A stretch of 64,000 bases of DNA from Laburnicola sp. R22_1 (taxonomy: Eukaryota; Ascomycota; Dothideomycetes; Pleosporales; Didymosphaeriaceae): NCBI GenBank assembly GCA_014281115.1, contig JACONQ010000011.1:2356001-2420000 (forward strand). The letters are read 5' to 3'. Of this stretch, positions 24,423 through 37,070 are shown piece after piece. The notes under the pieces are model-generated. The model was not told the origin of the DNA and did no database searches. It saw only the letters and a list, made by a program, of their open reading frames with translations. The translations under genes and the position numbers were made by a program. Within the stretch, counting starts at the first letter, position 1, and the number at the start of each line of letters is the position of its first letter.

Positions 24423-24619
24423 TGACTCTAGCCTGTTGGTGAGCTCCGGTATGCGGACGGACTGAAATTCGGGTGCACGCGTGCCAATCACAGCCGCTCG
24501 GGGCGGGATGCAGCTGCCCCGCCACTGCCCGCATTGGGCCTAGCGTGCCCACCCAGGCGGTGAGCGGCGGCACAAAATTCGCTTCGCCGGGGCCTCTGCC
24601 GCACATCGATTTTGACTCA
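24423..24619. promoter_or_regulatory. Gcn4/CPC1-type sites between HIS1 and RPS28
   Basis: TGACTC at 24,423-24,428 and a full TGACTCA at 24,613-24,619 match the binding site of the amino-acid starvation regulator Gcn4/CpcA. They lie about 300 and 500 bp upstream of the HIS1 start. General control of HIS1 by this factor is established in fungi; its use here is inferred. Confidence 0.6.
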
Positions 24620-24763
24620 AACCTCACCGTCGCCAAACGTCACCTGCACGCTCACGCACCACTCCGGACCATCGACAAACCACCAGTCGCAAGCCTTCTC
24701 ACAGTACGAATCCAAACACTACATGCAACAGTCAACAGGCACTGACGCAGGCAGTCTACAACC

Positions 24764-25096
24764 ATGGATACCGCCAAGGTCCCCGTCAAGCTCGTCAAGG
24801 TCACCCGCGTTCTCGGCCGCACCGGTACGTCGTCCGCGAATCCAGAAAATCGGCAGGAGGGCGCAAGTGTACAGGATAGATTCTGACTTGGACAGGCTCC
24901 CGCGGTGGTGTTACCCAGTGCCGCGTCGAGTTCATGGACGACACAACCCGAAGCATCATCCGAAACGTCAAGGGCCCAGGTACGGACAGCGGAGACTCCT
25001 CTTGGAGCAACCATGGGAGGCTAACACCACGCAGTCCGTGAGAACGACATTCTCTGCTTGCTCGAGTCTGAGCGTGAGGCCAGGAGGCTGAGATAG
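24764..25096 (+). CDS. RPS28: 40S ribosomal protein S28
   Basis: A small-subunit ribosomal protein (eS28) near the mRNA exit channel. Three exons, 24,764-24,824, 24,896-24,979 and 25,035-25,096, give 68 residues, the normal length. The joins give [17 protein letters not shown] and [18 protein letters not shown], both highly conserved, and the end REARRLR is the family C-terminus. The introns are 71 and 55 bp. It is divergent from HIS1. It is the last intact gene before the AT-rich block that starts about 600 bp downstream. Confidence 0.97.
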
Positions 25097-25956
25097 AGGG
25101 TTGGCGCATGATGACGGTGCAATGGATATGAGCGACGATTCCGGCGCGGGAAAAGGCCCAGGCGCGGCCCGGTCTTATGCATTCTATGGAAATCTTCTTC
25201 ACGGCAGAGGCGCGGTAGTGAGCATCATTGGCTTCTGAAATACCATTCGGCTTCAAGCTCCATCCCGTTCAGTCGCGACTCACGCACGCAGATCTCTGTC
25301 TTCTGTCTTCTTATTATATGCAAGCCGAGTGTCACACTTCGTAGCCCGGCGACTATCTCATTTACACCTGGGCTGCGAAGTTCAAGATCGGAAAAACATC
25401 GCTTTCTGTCTCAAGCAATTCGCTTCTTGGCTCTTCACTGCATTACTTCCCCTTACCCAGTATTCAATCTTCTTCTACCACACGTCGGCAATCAAGCAAC
25501 CACACCTTACCACCACTCCTACGAGAGGGCAACGCGTTCGAAAGCGGAAGAGTAAGGAAGCAGCCGAACCGTACCCCTTTCTGGTTATAAACATGGTGTA
25601 TCACGAACTGTGGAAGCTGAACCCTTTTCTCCTCGCTTCATATACGAGAACGTCGTCAAACTCTCAAACAGACGCCTTCTCTTGACAATTAACAAAGGAG
25701 TGAAACCCGAAGTAGAATTTGATTAAGATTTCTATCCCGCTCTACTATGACGGTAAGTAAGTAAGTATGCGATGGATTTATAGAGCTGCATTCTACAATC
25801 GCTAACAAACATTATTAAACTTACTTTAATATTTAAATATCCGCACATAATGCCATTTGTATAGCTATAGTTATACGCTAACTTCTTAGTCTTCTAACTA
25901 GACAAGACTTTGCTTATAATTAATTAGCTATACCTACTAACTTATGTGGCGTTATA
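25097..25956. other. RPS28 downstream region and block boundary
   Basis: Balanced composition continues to about 25,700 and then falls abruptly to AT-rich. An open frame at 25,329-25,685 starts at GTG and shows no family likeness, so it is not called. Confidence 0.5.
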
Positions 25957-26066
25957 TTAACTACCTAGGGGTAGCACGACAAAGGCTTTTATCTCAAATA
26001 ACATAACAAAAAAAGCAGAGCCCCCTGCTTAGTAATTAAAAAGAGCGTAAAAAAGGTAGTAATTAC
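25957..26066 (+). repeat. MITE-like repeat, copy 1
   Basis: The best-preserved copy of a roughly 100-110 bp family. It starts TTAACTACCTAGG, has the core AAAGGCTTTTATCT...AATAACATAA, then GAGCCCCCTGCTTAGTAATT, and ends AAAGGTAGTAATTA. The ends form a short inverted repeat (TAACTACCT / AGGTAGTAATTA). Confidence 0.65.
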
Positions 26067-28918
26067 AAAAAAAGCGTATTTAAACTAATAAGCGAGCTTG
26101 GCGGTCTTGGCGCGTATAGCTTCTATATGCAAAGTTTTTATAAAGAGACCACTTAGAACTTTAGTAGGAACCTACTAACTTATAACTATATTAATTATAA
26201 GATATTATTAGCTAAATAAGTTTTTATAACTTTAGTTTTTTCTCCCTAGAGTTAATCTATAATATTACGTAATCCCGAGTCGGCTATTTAACTAACCACC
26301 ATATTACGTAATTAATAATTTCTTTAATAATATTTTTTATAGTAATAATAATAATAATAATTATAATAGTAACTAACCTAACTATTTTATTACTCTTCTA
26401 TAGTAGATCTTCTCTTATAACTAGTAAGCTATATACTACTATTTAGAACCTTACTACTACTACCTATTTCTTCTATACTCTCGTCGCTACTACTTACCCT
26501 TACTCTTATTACTCGCAGTCTTCTACTTTAATAGTAGCTCGAATAATTACTATTACCTTAATAAGCTTCTTACACTACTACTACGCATCTAGCGTCTTAT
26601 ATATTATAATAAACTCTTTCTTCTCTTTACTCTAGTCCTCGCCCTTATAGTCCTTATTATCTTTATTTTTAATTATATTTTTAAGCTTCTATAGTATAAT
26701 TTCTACGTTATACTATTATTACGTTATAAAGGCTACGTCTCTACTAATATCTAGGTACTAAAGAAGTGTCTTACACTCTAGGATCTAAAGGTATAAGATA
26801 TAGTAAATTAGCCTAAAAACATCACTAATAGGGTACTTAAAAATAAGCTCTAGAGGCCCCTTTAACAATCCCTTCTAGTCGCACAAGGTCGCTAAATCTC
26901 TAGGGATTATCCTTAACTTTGCCTAGCCAGTTGTCTATACCCCAATCAAATTTAATAATAACTATATTACTATGAGTATTAGATTTAGACGTAATATTAA
27001 GTCGCTAGAAAATTATTACGTTGCCGAATATAATAAATAAAGAAATAAAAATTTAGTATTCTAGGCGTCTCTAATATTATAAGAGGCAGACTTTATATAC
27101 TATACGTATAGCAAATTATAGTTGTGCTACTACTAGGTCGCAAGCGTAATAACTAAACTATAGTTAAGCGTTCTATTGCCCACACTGCTCTTGCAATTAC
27201 GACTTCGCGGTCTACTATAGCTCTCTAATAGTCTACTAGTTAGAAGATAATATATAACTTAGTTATGTTAAATAGTAGACTATCTATAGACTACTATCGA
27301 CAATACTACTATAAAGAAAGTTAATAATAAAATTATTATTATTTTGTGTATATTATATTACTACTACTATGTGCTAGGTACTAGGTTTTAGTGCCTTCTA
27401 TTTTACTTCTCTCTGTGTATAGTGCGGACTCGACCTTAGTTAGAATCTTTACGCAATAAAGATCTTTAATAACTTTAGTTTTTTTAAACTTAGTTATTTT
27501 AAATTTTTTTTTACTAATTACTTTTCTTATTTTATATATTACTAAGTAATATAAATATAAATCTCTAGTTTTTTTAAAAATAAAAAGTAAAAACTATATA
27601 TATATTATAACTAGTACTATAACATACTAACTTTTTTTATTAACACTATTTTAAAACGCTTTTTTATAATAATAATAATAAAAGGAATAATTACTATTAC
27701 TATAATAATTTTATTAGAAGTTTCTTAATTATAAAAAGAACTATAACTAGTATACTAAAACTACTTTATATAGAGTAAAGTATATCTACTTTTATTAATA
27801 ATTTTATTAATAAAGCTTTAGTATAAATTTAGTAACTTTAAGTAAATAAATTATTAAAGTATACTTTTAGGTAGCATTAATAGTAGTATTAGTATTAAAA
27901 TTTAGAAAAATTTAGAAAAATAGAGTAATAGTAGTAAAAGTCTCTTTAAAGTTAATTTTAATATAAAAGTAAAGTATTAGTGTATTTATAGTATATAAGT
28001 TTTAAATATATATTTTATAAATAATATAAACTTACTAATATAATAGTTATTACTTTTAGTTATTTTTTAACAATAATAGTAGAAAAATAATAGTTAAGTA
28101 TTATACTAGTTATAACACTAGTTTTATTATTTTATTTTTTTAAATTCTAAACTAGTATAGTAATATAGCCTTATTATTAAAGATCTTTATTATATAAAAA
28201 TTCTAACTAAGGTTAAGTTTATACTATATGTAAAGAAAAGTAAAATAAAAGGTACTATAATTTAGTTTTTAGCACATAGTAGTAGTAATAAAATATATAT
28301 AAAAATAATAATTTTACTATTAATATTCTATATAATAGTATTAATAATAGTAGTATATAGCCTTATTATATTTTATATATAGATTTTATTTTCTTAAGGT
28401 TAATTTATAATATTATATAATTTCGGGCTAGCTATTTAACTAACTACTATATTACGTAATTAATAATTTCTTTAATAATAGTTTTTATTATAATGATAAT
28501 AATAACAATTATAATAGTAACTAGTTATACTAAATAGTAGACTATTTATTAGTTACTATTAATAATACTATTATATAAAATATTAATAATAAAATTATTA
28601 TTATATTATATATATTATATTACTACTACTATATGCTAAATACTAAGTTATAGTACCTTTTATTTTACTTTTCTTTATATATAGTATAAACTTAACCTTA
28701 GTTAGAATCTTTATATAATAAAGATTTTTAATATAGATTTTTTTAAAGTATGTATACTAAGCTTACTTGGTAAGCTTATACTACACTAACTCTTTTTATT
28801 AATACTACCTTAAAATACTTTACTATATTAATAATAATAGAAAAAATAACTACTATTATTATAATATTTTTATTAGAAACTTCTTAGTTATAAAAACTAT
28901 ATATATATTATTACATTA

Positions 28919-29020
28919 TCTATCTAAAAGTAAAATAATAATGGCTTTTATCTTAAATAATATAATAAAAACTATAGAGCCCCCTACTTAGTAATTAAAA
29001 AGAATAAGAAAAATAATTAT
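28919..29020 (+). repeat. MITE-like repeat, copy 2
   Basis: It shares the GGCTTTTATCTTAAATAATA core and the GAGCCCCCTACTTAGTAATT block with copy 1. Confidence 0.55.
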
Positions 29021-29114
29021 ATTCAAAAACTAAAAACTATTTATAATTTTTTTTTATATAGTATTAATTTATCTATTTAGAAGTAGAATAATAAAGACTT
29101 TTATATTAAATAAT

Positions 29115-29204
29115 CTCTTTTTAATTACTATGTAGGAGGCTCTACTTTTTTACTATATTATTTATAATAAAAGCCTTTATTATTCTACCTCTAGGTAGTT
29201 ATTT
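29115..29204 (-). repeat. MITE-like repeat, copy 3
   Basis: An inverted copy: CTCTTTTTAATTACTA, then GGAGGCTCTACTTTTTTA, ending in ATTCTACCTCTAGGTAGTTA. It abuts part of a + strand copy at 29,065-29,114, and another + fragment follows at 29,215-29,280. Confidence 0.55.
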
Positions 29205-29448
29205 AATAATATATATTAAATAATATAATAAGAAAATAGAGCTTTCTACTTAGTAATTAAAAGAGTGTAAAAGATAATTATTAAATATCTTTATTATATA
29301 GAGATTCTAACTAAGATCGAGTTTACACCATATATAAAAAAGTAAAATAAAAGATACTACAATCTAGTATCTAGTATATAGTAGAAAAGAGTAATTATAC
29401 AATAAGTAAAATATTTTCCTATATATTTTTATTTTTATTTTTTAATTT

Positions 29449-29545
29449 TTTACGCTCTTTTTAATTACTAAGTAGAAGGCTCTACTTTTTTATTATATTA
29501 TTTAAGATAAAAGCCGTTATTATTCTACTTCTAAGAAGATAATTT
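29449..29545 (-). repeat. MITE-like repeat, copy 4
   Basis: An inverted copy with TACGCTCTTTTTAATTACTA, the GGCTCTACTTTTTTATTATA block and the AAAAGCCGTTATTATTCTAC core. Confidence 0.55.
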
Positions 29546-29850
29546 AATTATATATAATTTAATTAAGCTATAATTTAATATTGACTTATAATATATAATA
29601 AAAACAAATACTTATACTTATATATAAGCTTCTATTACTCTTTGTTTAAAACTAAATTATACTTAGTAATATTTTTACTACTATTTTTTATATATTTAAA
29701 TTAAATTTAAAAAGTAAAAGTAGCAATTACTAAGATACCTAGAAACCTTATTAAGAAAACTAAGTATTTTAATATTATAGTTAGTAATATTAATTACTAA
29801 AAACTCGTTCTAAGCTTAGTTAGTAGTTTAAACGCCATTTGTTTAAAATT

Positions 29851-29950
29851 ATCTTTTTACACTCTTTTTAATTACTAAGTAAAAGGCTTTGCTTTTTTAT
29901 TATATTATTTAAAATAAAAGCCTTTATTATTCTACTTCTAGGTAGTTAAT
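29851..29950 (-). repeat. MITE-like repeat, copy 5
   Basis: An inverted copy with CACTCTTTTTAATTACTAAG, the AAAGCCTTTATTATTCTAC core and the end CTTCTAGGTAGTTAA. Confidence 0.55.
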
Positions 29951-30604
29951 ACTATATACTAGAATTATCTAATAAAAGTTACTTAAAAGCTATTATAATT
30001 AATACTTAACTATTTTACTAAGGGCTTTTAACTCTATTAGCTTAGTTTAAGTAAACAAAGTTTAACGTAAGAGAGTTTTAGACTGCTTTCTTTAACCTAT
30101 CTATATTAGGGCTATTAAAGTTTGTTATTATAGGTGCTATCTAGACGAGGAAACTAAGCCGAGTTCTATCTAGAAAATTTACATTGGCACTAAGGATACT
30201 AAAACTAGACATATTTTTAGAAAAAGTAGATACTTAGTCTATAGATCTATAAGTATATATATAATACGTATTAAAAGTATATAGGCAGTTATAGTTATTT
30301 ATGTAAATAATATTAATAATATACTTTTATAGTGCACACGCTCTAATTTAATATATAATAATAAGTAAAAGGTTTATAATAATTAATGTTCTTAGTAATA
30401 AGAAGTATAAGAGGCGATACCTTAAGATTAACTATACGTATTAGAAGAGATAGTGCCTTAAAATTAGTTACGCGTATTAAGAGAGATATTGTCTTAAGCT
30501 TAGTTACGTGTAGGTACTATGTTTAATTACGTAATATATACTATTGTATAATACACGCGCCCTACTAAAATCGCGAAATATTTAACTTACTATAACTTTA
30601 CTAA

Positions 30605-32480
30605 TATGGCTCTAATTAATAAGGCTCTTACAGCAATTAAATTACTAAAATTAGAAGAATATTTTATATATATAGAATTTACTAAAAGATTTAAGGTTAG
30701 CTAGTTAACTCTATTATAGCGTGCGCGTAATAAAACCTAATTAATAGCGTGTAAGCTTAAAAATTAATAAATACTTAACACTATATAGGAAGTAATACTT
30801 ATATAGTATATTTAAGACCTCTTAGTATAAGGGCTATCTTCTACAAGCTATATAATACAAAACTTTGTGTTAGAAATAGCTAGAAAATATATTAGGACTT
30901 GCTAGCTATTACACTTTATTAAGCGCTATAAACTTAACTTAATATTACAATAAATATTTAGTATTAATGCCTTACGCTATAGAGATAATTTAGCCTTTAA
31001 GTACGTGCTATACTTTAAGCTTTTAGCTAAAAAAATGAAGTAATATAATATTAACACGCGGTATATTTATAATATAGATAAGAAGAAATTTCTTATTAGA
31101 ATTCTCTTTAAATTAAAGCGCGTCTTTTCTTACAAGTAATACAAGCGCGGAAAGTTTAAATTAATACTCTAGAATAGCAATTACGAGTAGATAACTTTAA
31201 TAGTCTATATTTGCGCTAATAGCTTTATTCTTATACTTACCCTTATTTATTAGGCAGCCTCTAGTAATATATAAGACACCTGGCTCTAGAATTTTAACTC
31301 TAAAATTTATAAGGCTTTTTTTACCTCCTTGCTCTTAGAATAGACTAATAATAATATTAGGTTTAGCTAGCTTAAATAGATATTTAACCGTAAGATAAAG
31401 GTAAAGGTAAGAACGTTATACTACCTCTTAATTATTAATAGGCATAAATCTTACGTAATAAAGAATTTATCAATTTCTATAACGCTAATAAGATTCTACT
31501 AGTAATATTTCTACCTTATAGTATTTATACACTTTAGTTACTAAATATAAGTATTTTTAGGCCTTTTATAAACGCATATAGTAATAGTCTTATAATCTTT
31601 ATAGACGCCTACTAGAGCCTCTCTAGTATTATAAAAAGAAACTTTTTTAGGATATTCTAGGCTACCTAGAAGCGCGCGCTAATATTAGCAATAGTCCTTA
31701 AGGCCTTTAAGGCTACTAGAATTATGCTTTTAGATCCTAATAAGATCTTTAAGCAATTTAAAACTTGCGAGCCTAAGTGCTCTAGCTTAAGTAAGAGTAG
31801 TATATTAGTTGTTAGCGCTAGTAACTAGCGTAAAATTAAGCGCTTATTATATTAAGTTATTAAAGATATTTATAAGTCTTAGGCTGCCAAACTCTTATAT
31901 ACGCTCTACTTAATTTTAGTAAAAAATTAGATTCTTAAGCATAAAAATACTTAGCTTAAAAAGGCCCTTATTAATAAGCGTAAGCGCCACTAGCGGGGTA
32001 AGGCCTTAGCGCTTAAGACACTAGAGGATTATAATAGTAACGTAATTTTCTAGTTGCTAGCTAAGGTCTAGAGGGCTCGCAACTAGTAGGCATAAAAGGA
32101 TATAGAGAAGAAGAAGATATAGCTTTAAAAGAATATCTAGGCCTAGCTTAAAGAGTAGAGTAAGCTTAAAAAGTAAGCTCTTTTATAATAGTAATGCCTT
32201 AAAAAGGCTTAGGCTTAAGTAGAGCGCACTTGTAAGCGCAAGCTAAAGGCTATTAAAGCTTAAGAAAAGCGAAAGGCCTATATAATTAAAAAATAACTCC
32301 GCGATAAGCTTAAAGCTTCCTAAAAGGGTAATTAATATAGCCTTAAGCCTTTAGTAAAAAATCTAAAAGATATTAAGCTTATATAGCCTAAGTTATAGTC
32401 TATTAAAGTTAATAAACCTAAGATGCCTAAGATCGCGCCCACAACGCGCATACATTAAATATACCTTCTAGAGCGCTATA
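30605..32480 (+). mobile_element. pogo/Fot1-type transposon relic, RIP-degraded
   Basis: Read through stops on +, it begins NKALTAIKLLKLEEYF-like, the usual HTH head of fungal pogo transposases. It continues with the YNIDKK-like block (near 31,075-31,085), a TYTLQPL-like equivalent, and an FKATRIMLLDPNKIF-like C-terminal domain near 31,700-31,760. It ends in a long Lys/Arg/Ala-rich tail (31,900-32,470). Nearly every Trp and Gln position is a stop, so it is dead. I could not fix the termini; a weak inverted match (AATACACG) exists near 30,550 and 32,610. Confidence 0.7.
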
Positions 32481-32662
32481 GGTAGCTAATAAAAGGGCTG
32501 TATTTGTTAAATAAGCTCTTCTAATTATTACTCTAGAAAATCTGACAATTTTACAATATATATAAGCTGTACAGCTTTAAGTTATAGATAGGCAGAAATT
32601 GCTAAAACCGTGTATTACGCGATAGCGTGCATTACTATATTTTACTACTAAATGTACGGACC

Positions 32663-35600
32663 CACCAAATGCACGTTTTTGCTGCCACTAAGGGCAACAC
32701 TCTAAAATCTATACAACGCCAAATATATAGTAAAATTACTAGATTTTTTATAGTAGCACTTGTAGAAGTATGTAAAACCATTGCGCAATAATAAATTACT
32801 TGCGATAACGCTATGGGAGCTGTACAGTACGAGTGCGCGTGGCTCTGGCGGGTGAGGGCACCCTCTCTCTAGTGGGCTCTTAATTAACAATAGTAGCCTC
32901 AGGTCTCTTAAGAGCTTGTTTTTTTAGTGTACGAGGGTTGAGGCTCTATTGATTACCCTTTTTAGACAATTGTATATCACCTTTGAGTTGCTTTTCGAGC
33001 TGCTTTTGGAGTAGCTTTTTAGCTCGCTTACCGAGGCTCACCATCCGACTAGCCCCACCACCCAATAGAGCCACCTGAACACTAAAACAGCTCTGCAACT
33101 TAAGGCTGTAGAGCCTTATATAATAGTTATTATCGCGATATTTTTTAGTGGTAATATCTATAGGTATTGATTAATATATATAGCTATAGAAATTGTGTTG
33201 GAGTTTTAATCGCGCGCCCTTTGCGCGAGGTAGAAGCTGGTTAAGCTATAACAGCCTTATAAGCCTCCCCACTAGCTGTAGGCCTCGCGATAGATCTCTT
33301 TCTAGGAGTAGCTTTTATAGGAGCTTTAAGGTTGCGCTTCTTACCCTTTTGAGACGTTTTGAGAGCTTGTTGGAGTCGTTTTGCAGTCCTGCGAGCAGCT
33401 GCCCTAGAGGCCTGTTTAGCAGCCTTCTTTGCCTTCTCCTTCTCCTTTACTAGATTGGCTATAGCCCTTGCTTAACGCCTTATTTCCTTCTCCTTTGCCT
33501 TTGCCTGTCTTGTCTTTTTACAAAGCCTATTTGTCTTAGCTTTTTGGTGTTGTACCTGCTCCTCCTCGCGCTCCTAGAGCTGCTGGCGATCACGTGCCTC
33601 CTTTACCTTCCTTGGAGACCAAAATATAGCTCTACCTTGATACTCCTTAGGCTCCTTAAGTAGGAGAGGCTTGCCTCGCTTCCTACGCGTTCTCTTGTTG
33701 ATTAGAGCCTTGCGTAGGCCCTTGACCTCATACTTAAGGAGGGTCTTTTGAGTTGAGATTTGGTGGAAGGCCTGGCTTAGCTTTTGAGCTTGTTTATTAC
33801 CTCGATACTTGACTACCTAATGTAGTAGGCCTTTAGTCTTCCTCTAGTTTGAGGCACTTAAGGCTAAGGACTTGCTATTGCTTAAGGAGCTTGGGCTAGT
33901 GTTGAATCTCTGTAGTATAACCTTAGGATGGAAGGGTGAGAGGCCTGTAGCCTCGAAGGCCTTTAGGATTGACGTTTCCTTAAAGGAGGCCTGCTAGGCT
34001 TGGTAGAAGAGGGGAAAGAAATCCCTCTTGCTTATTAAGTAAAGGCCCTGGCTCCTTTCTATAAAGGCTGAGATCTCCTTTAAGTAGGCTGTGGACAGAG
34101 GCTTAAATATAGCTATATTGAGCGGCTGCAGCGTATGGGTTGAATGAGGAGGATATACAGCGAGGAGGATCTTGTTCTAATTGCAGTACTTAATAAAATT
34201 CATTGTGAGGTGAGATCTATGGCTATCTAGGATAAGCAATTAATAGGAAGATTGAGCCTTCGCCTTTGTACCGCAATTAAACACCTGTTTAAGCCATGCG
34301 AGGCCGATATTGTTATTTGTCTAGCCAGAGGGCGATGAGGAGATTCGAACCTGATGAGTTGCATGATCGAGGGCCTATAGCTAGGAGTCCTGTATTGATT
34401 CTGAGGCTGACTGATAGATGAGAGCGGGCTTAAGGTAAGATTCATTAGCGCAGATACAGGCTAGCAGCGTTATCCACTCTTGCGAGCTATCCTAGATAGT
34501 ACTCCTCCTCTTCCCCTTCTCGTATGAGGCTCTGCTAAAGATTCTTTTTGAGCGACCTATAACACCAAGTATAAAGCCCTTCTTATCCATATTGTATGTG
34601 TGACAAGGCTTAACGTGATACTGCTTAATCTTCTCGCGTAGGAGGTTGAAGTAGAGGCTGTACTTTCTCCCTGAATTAGCCTTGTGGCGACTGTTGTTAA
34701 TGCCCGTTGTCTATTTTGAGATGAGTTCGTTAGGATACTGGTGGACAAAGCGATTAACCTAGTTTACTCTAAGCTCTCTCCTCGCGATTTGTGAGGCGAA
34801 ATTTCTAATTATAGCTTGTGTAGGTGGGAGGCCTTGGCTAGTGAGCTGTTTAATATAGAGTAGGAGCTCCTGCTCCTGTTGTGGGTGGAGAGCTTGCTGG
34901 TTTTGAGCCTGGGTAGCGCGTGAGGTTGAGACGCCCTTATGTCTTTGTGCGAGCGCTGCACGGTTACAACCATACTCTCTCGCCGTCTGTCTATTGCTAA
35001 ATTGTTCTCTAGGTTCTAGCGATTTAATAGCTGCAAGCGCAGCCTTGATTGGGCTTATACTGGTGGAGTTATCGCGTGTTGAAGTTAAGGTGTTGTCGTG
35101 GTGGGTGGCTCTGTTGGGTGGTGGGGCTGGTTGGACGGTGAGCCTCGGTAGCAGCCTTGGCCTCTTTTGCTTGCGCCTTTAGTTCTCACGCCGCCAAACG
35201 TACGCGAGCTCTCTCCTCTTTAAGAGCTTGTTTCTCCTGCTTTTTGAGAAGCCTTTGGTGTTGAGCCTCTGAGAGTTGTTGTTGTTGAAGCTTTTTATTA
35301 GTCTTAATTTGGTCCTGCCTTTTGCGGGCCCTCTGAACTTTGCTAGGTGAGTAAAATACGGCGCTGCCATGCTAATTATTAGGTTTATTAAGCAGGAGAG
35401 GCTTGCTATGTTGACGGCGCCTCTTTTTGTTGATAAAAGCTTGCTTAAGCCTATTGTATTGGTGTTGAAGGATCCTGTATTTAATCTCAAGCTTGTGATA
35501 ACTTTGCGACAGCTGTTTACGCTTCTTAGCGTGGTCCTTTGTAATAATGTCCTTTAGTATTTGCTGTACTTTACGCTAATTAGAATTAGAGAGGTTTAAT

Positions 35601-36857
35601 AAGCTACTTTGACTTAAGGGAGGGCTCTTGTGCTCTGCGATAAACTTCTTAAGTATAGTGTTTGGGTTATAAGGTGACAACCCAGTTCACTTAAAAGCTT
35701 TGAGTATTATTGTTGTTTGAAAGGCCCTTTACTAGGAGGCGTTAAAGAGTTAATAAAAGTCGCGTTTAGTGATTGCTAAGAGGCCCTGGCAGTTGTACAT
35801 AAACTCTAAGAGCTCTCTTGTATACGCCGTACTTAGAGGCTTAAACATCGCCACATTAAGAGGCTGGAGAGTGTGGGTAGTGTGTGGCGGGAAGATTGTA
35901 AGGAGTATTTTGTTATTATCGCAGTACGTAATAAATTGCATAGTAATATGAGACCCATGCCCATTAAGTATGAGTAGTTGGTACTCCCTATAAGCTTTCT
36001 CCTTGGTCTCGCGATTAAATACTTGTTTGAGCCACGCCAAACCAATCTTATTATTGGTTTACCCACTTAATAAGCTCGTAAAAAAGGCCTTGTGGTGTTG
36101 CGGATTAAAATCTTAAAGCCGTAAGTCTTGTATATTGCCTGTAGTAGCTTAATAAATTAAGGCTGGCGTTAGCGAGGTGCTGTTGGCGTAAATACAGGCA
36201 ATTGTTGTTACCCACTCTCTATTGCCGTTCTAGAGCATTTGCTTGTGAGGGCCCTGCTTATATAGCTGCCGCGAGAACACTCTTTTTATCTTAGTGAGCA
36301 CTCTAATAAGGAACCCTTTTTTATCCATATTGTACATATGGCGACTGTTGATATCGTACTAGGTTATTTTATCGCCTAAAAGCTTGAAGTATAAGGCGTA
36401 TTTGGTAGCAGAATTAGCGCGGTGGCGACAGGCGTTAATACCAGTAGTCCATTGCGATATGAGCTTAATATTGTTGTGGGCAATAAAGCGCTTAACCTAG
36501 TTTTTGCCTGGCTCTTTTCTGGCTATTTCTATTGCGAAATTTCGGATTATTTGCTTTGTAGGAGGCAGGTCTCTCTTGTTAAGCTTATATATGTAGTTTA
36601 CAAGCTCTTTTTCTTGTGTGGTGTTGAGAAATTTCTGCTTATTTGCCCTCTCTATGTGGCTTTTATTGATCCCGCGCGCGCGCCGCGATAAAGTTGATCG
36701 CTTAACGCCAAATAATTTGGCAATTTTGGTGTAATTAGGCTTTTCGCCTGCTGGCAAGCTTTCGATTGCTGCCAGCGCAGCCTCTATAGCGTCAATATTG
36801 GTGGAGTTATGAGCGTTGATAAACTACGTGGATTTTTTCAAAACCGTGCATTTGGTG
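32663..36857 (-). mobile_element. pogo-type element A, interrupted by element B
   Basis: CACCAAATGCACGTTTTTG at 32,663-32,681 mirrors CAAAACCGTGCATTTGGTG at 36,839-36,857, giving termini for one element of about 2.08 kb once the insert is removed. On -, the transposase starts near 36,790. The HTH portion is open at 36,497-36,757 (KPNYTKIAKLFGVKRSTLSRR) and the catalytic portion at 35,750-36,040 (LILNGHGSH, TTHTLQPLNVAMFKPL). The second catalytic Asp of the family's DGHGSH block is Asn here, a G-to-A change. The Lys/Ala-rich C-terminal region is cut at 35,149 and resumes left of element B (33,028 downwards). Confidence 0.8.
33031..35148 (-). mobile_element. pogo-type element B nested in element A
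   Basis: This 2,118-bp element has TIRs of about 45 bp (CCGAGGCTCACCATCCGACT at the left; its near mirror ends GGTGAGCCTCGG at 35,148) and TA duplications at 33,029-33,030 and 35,149-35,150. On -, broken frames give a complete pogo transposase. The HTH is at about 34,880-35,000. A TYNMDKKGFILGVIG block lies near 34,570-34,600, LLILDSHRSH near 34,210-34,240 and STHTLQPLNIAIFKPLSTAY near 34,090-34,140. A basic C-terminal tail follows. Several in-frame stops sit at Trp or Gln positions, so it is inactive, although it is less AT-rich than the surrounding repeats. Confidence 0.88.
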
Positions 36858-37070
36858 ATTAGTCATGGTACGTGATCAAACACGTTATTTATCACCTCGC
36901 TTCAGTCGCGCGAGACATCCATCCGCCACCACCCTCGATCGTTGGTAACTCGATTTTCGATGACGAGGGCTGCTGCTTACATATTAAGGCTAACGAATTA
37001 TTGCACCACATAGTAGCTCAAATCTCTGGATAGCACAGGACGCATCTCTCGAGAAATCAGAATCAAAACA

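Larger units (their letters stand above)
26232..29400. repeat. RIP-degraded LTR-like repeats, direct and inverted copies
   Basis: Similar blocks recur. 26,232-26,370 resembles 28,384-28,520 (both with ACTA-CATATTACGTAATTAATAATTTCT-like sequence). 27,262-27,470 resembles 28,527-28,735, both ending in TTAGTTAGAATCTTTA and then AATAAAGAT. Inverted partial copies lie at about 28,150-28,330 and 29,282-29,400. Such copies look like solo LTR remains of one family. No coding domain could be recovered between them. Confidence 0.5.

Noticed and set aside
25329..25685. 118-codon + frame after RPS28
   Set aside because: It starts at GTG, has no recognisable motif and lies on the composition boundary.
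34330..34360. tRNA B-box-like sequence (GATTCGAACCTGATGAG)
   Set aside because: There is no matching A box or cloverleaf, and it lies within the element B transposase region.
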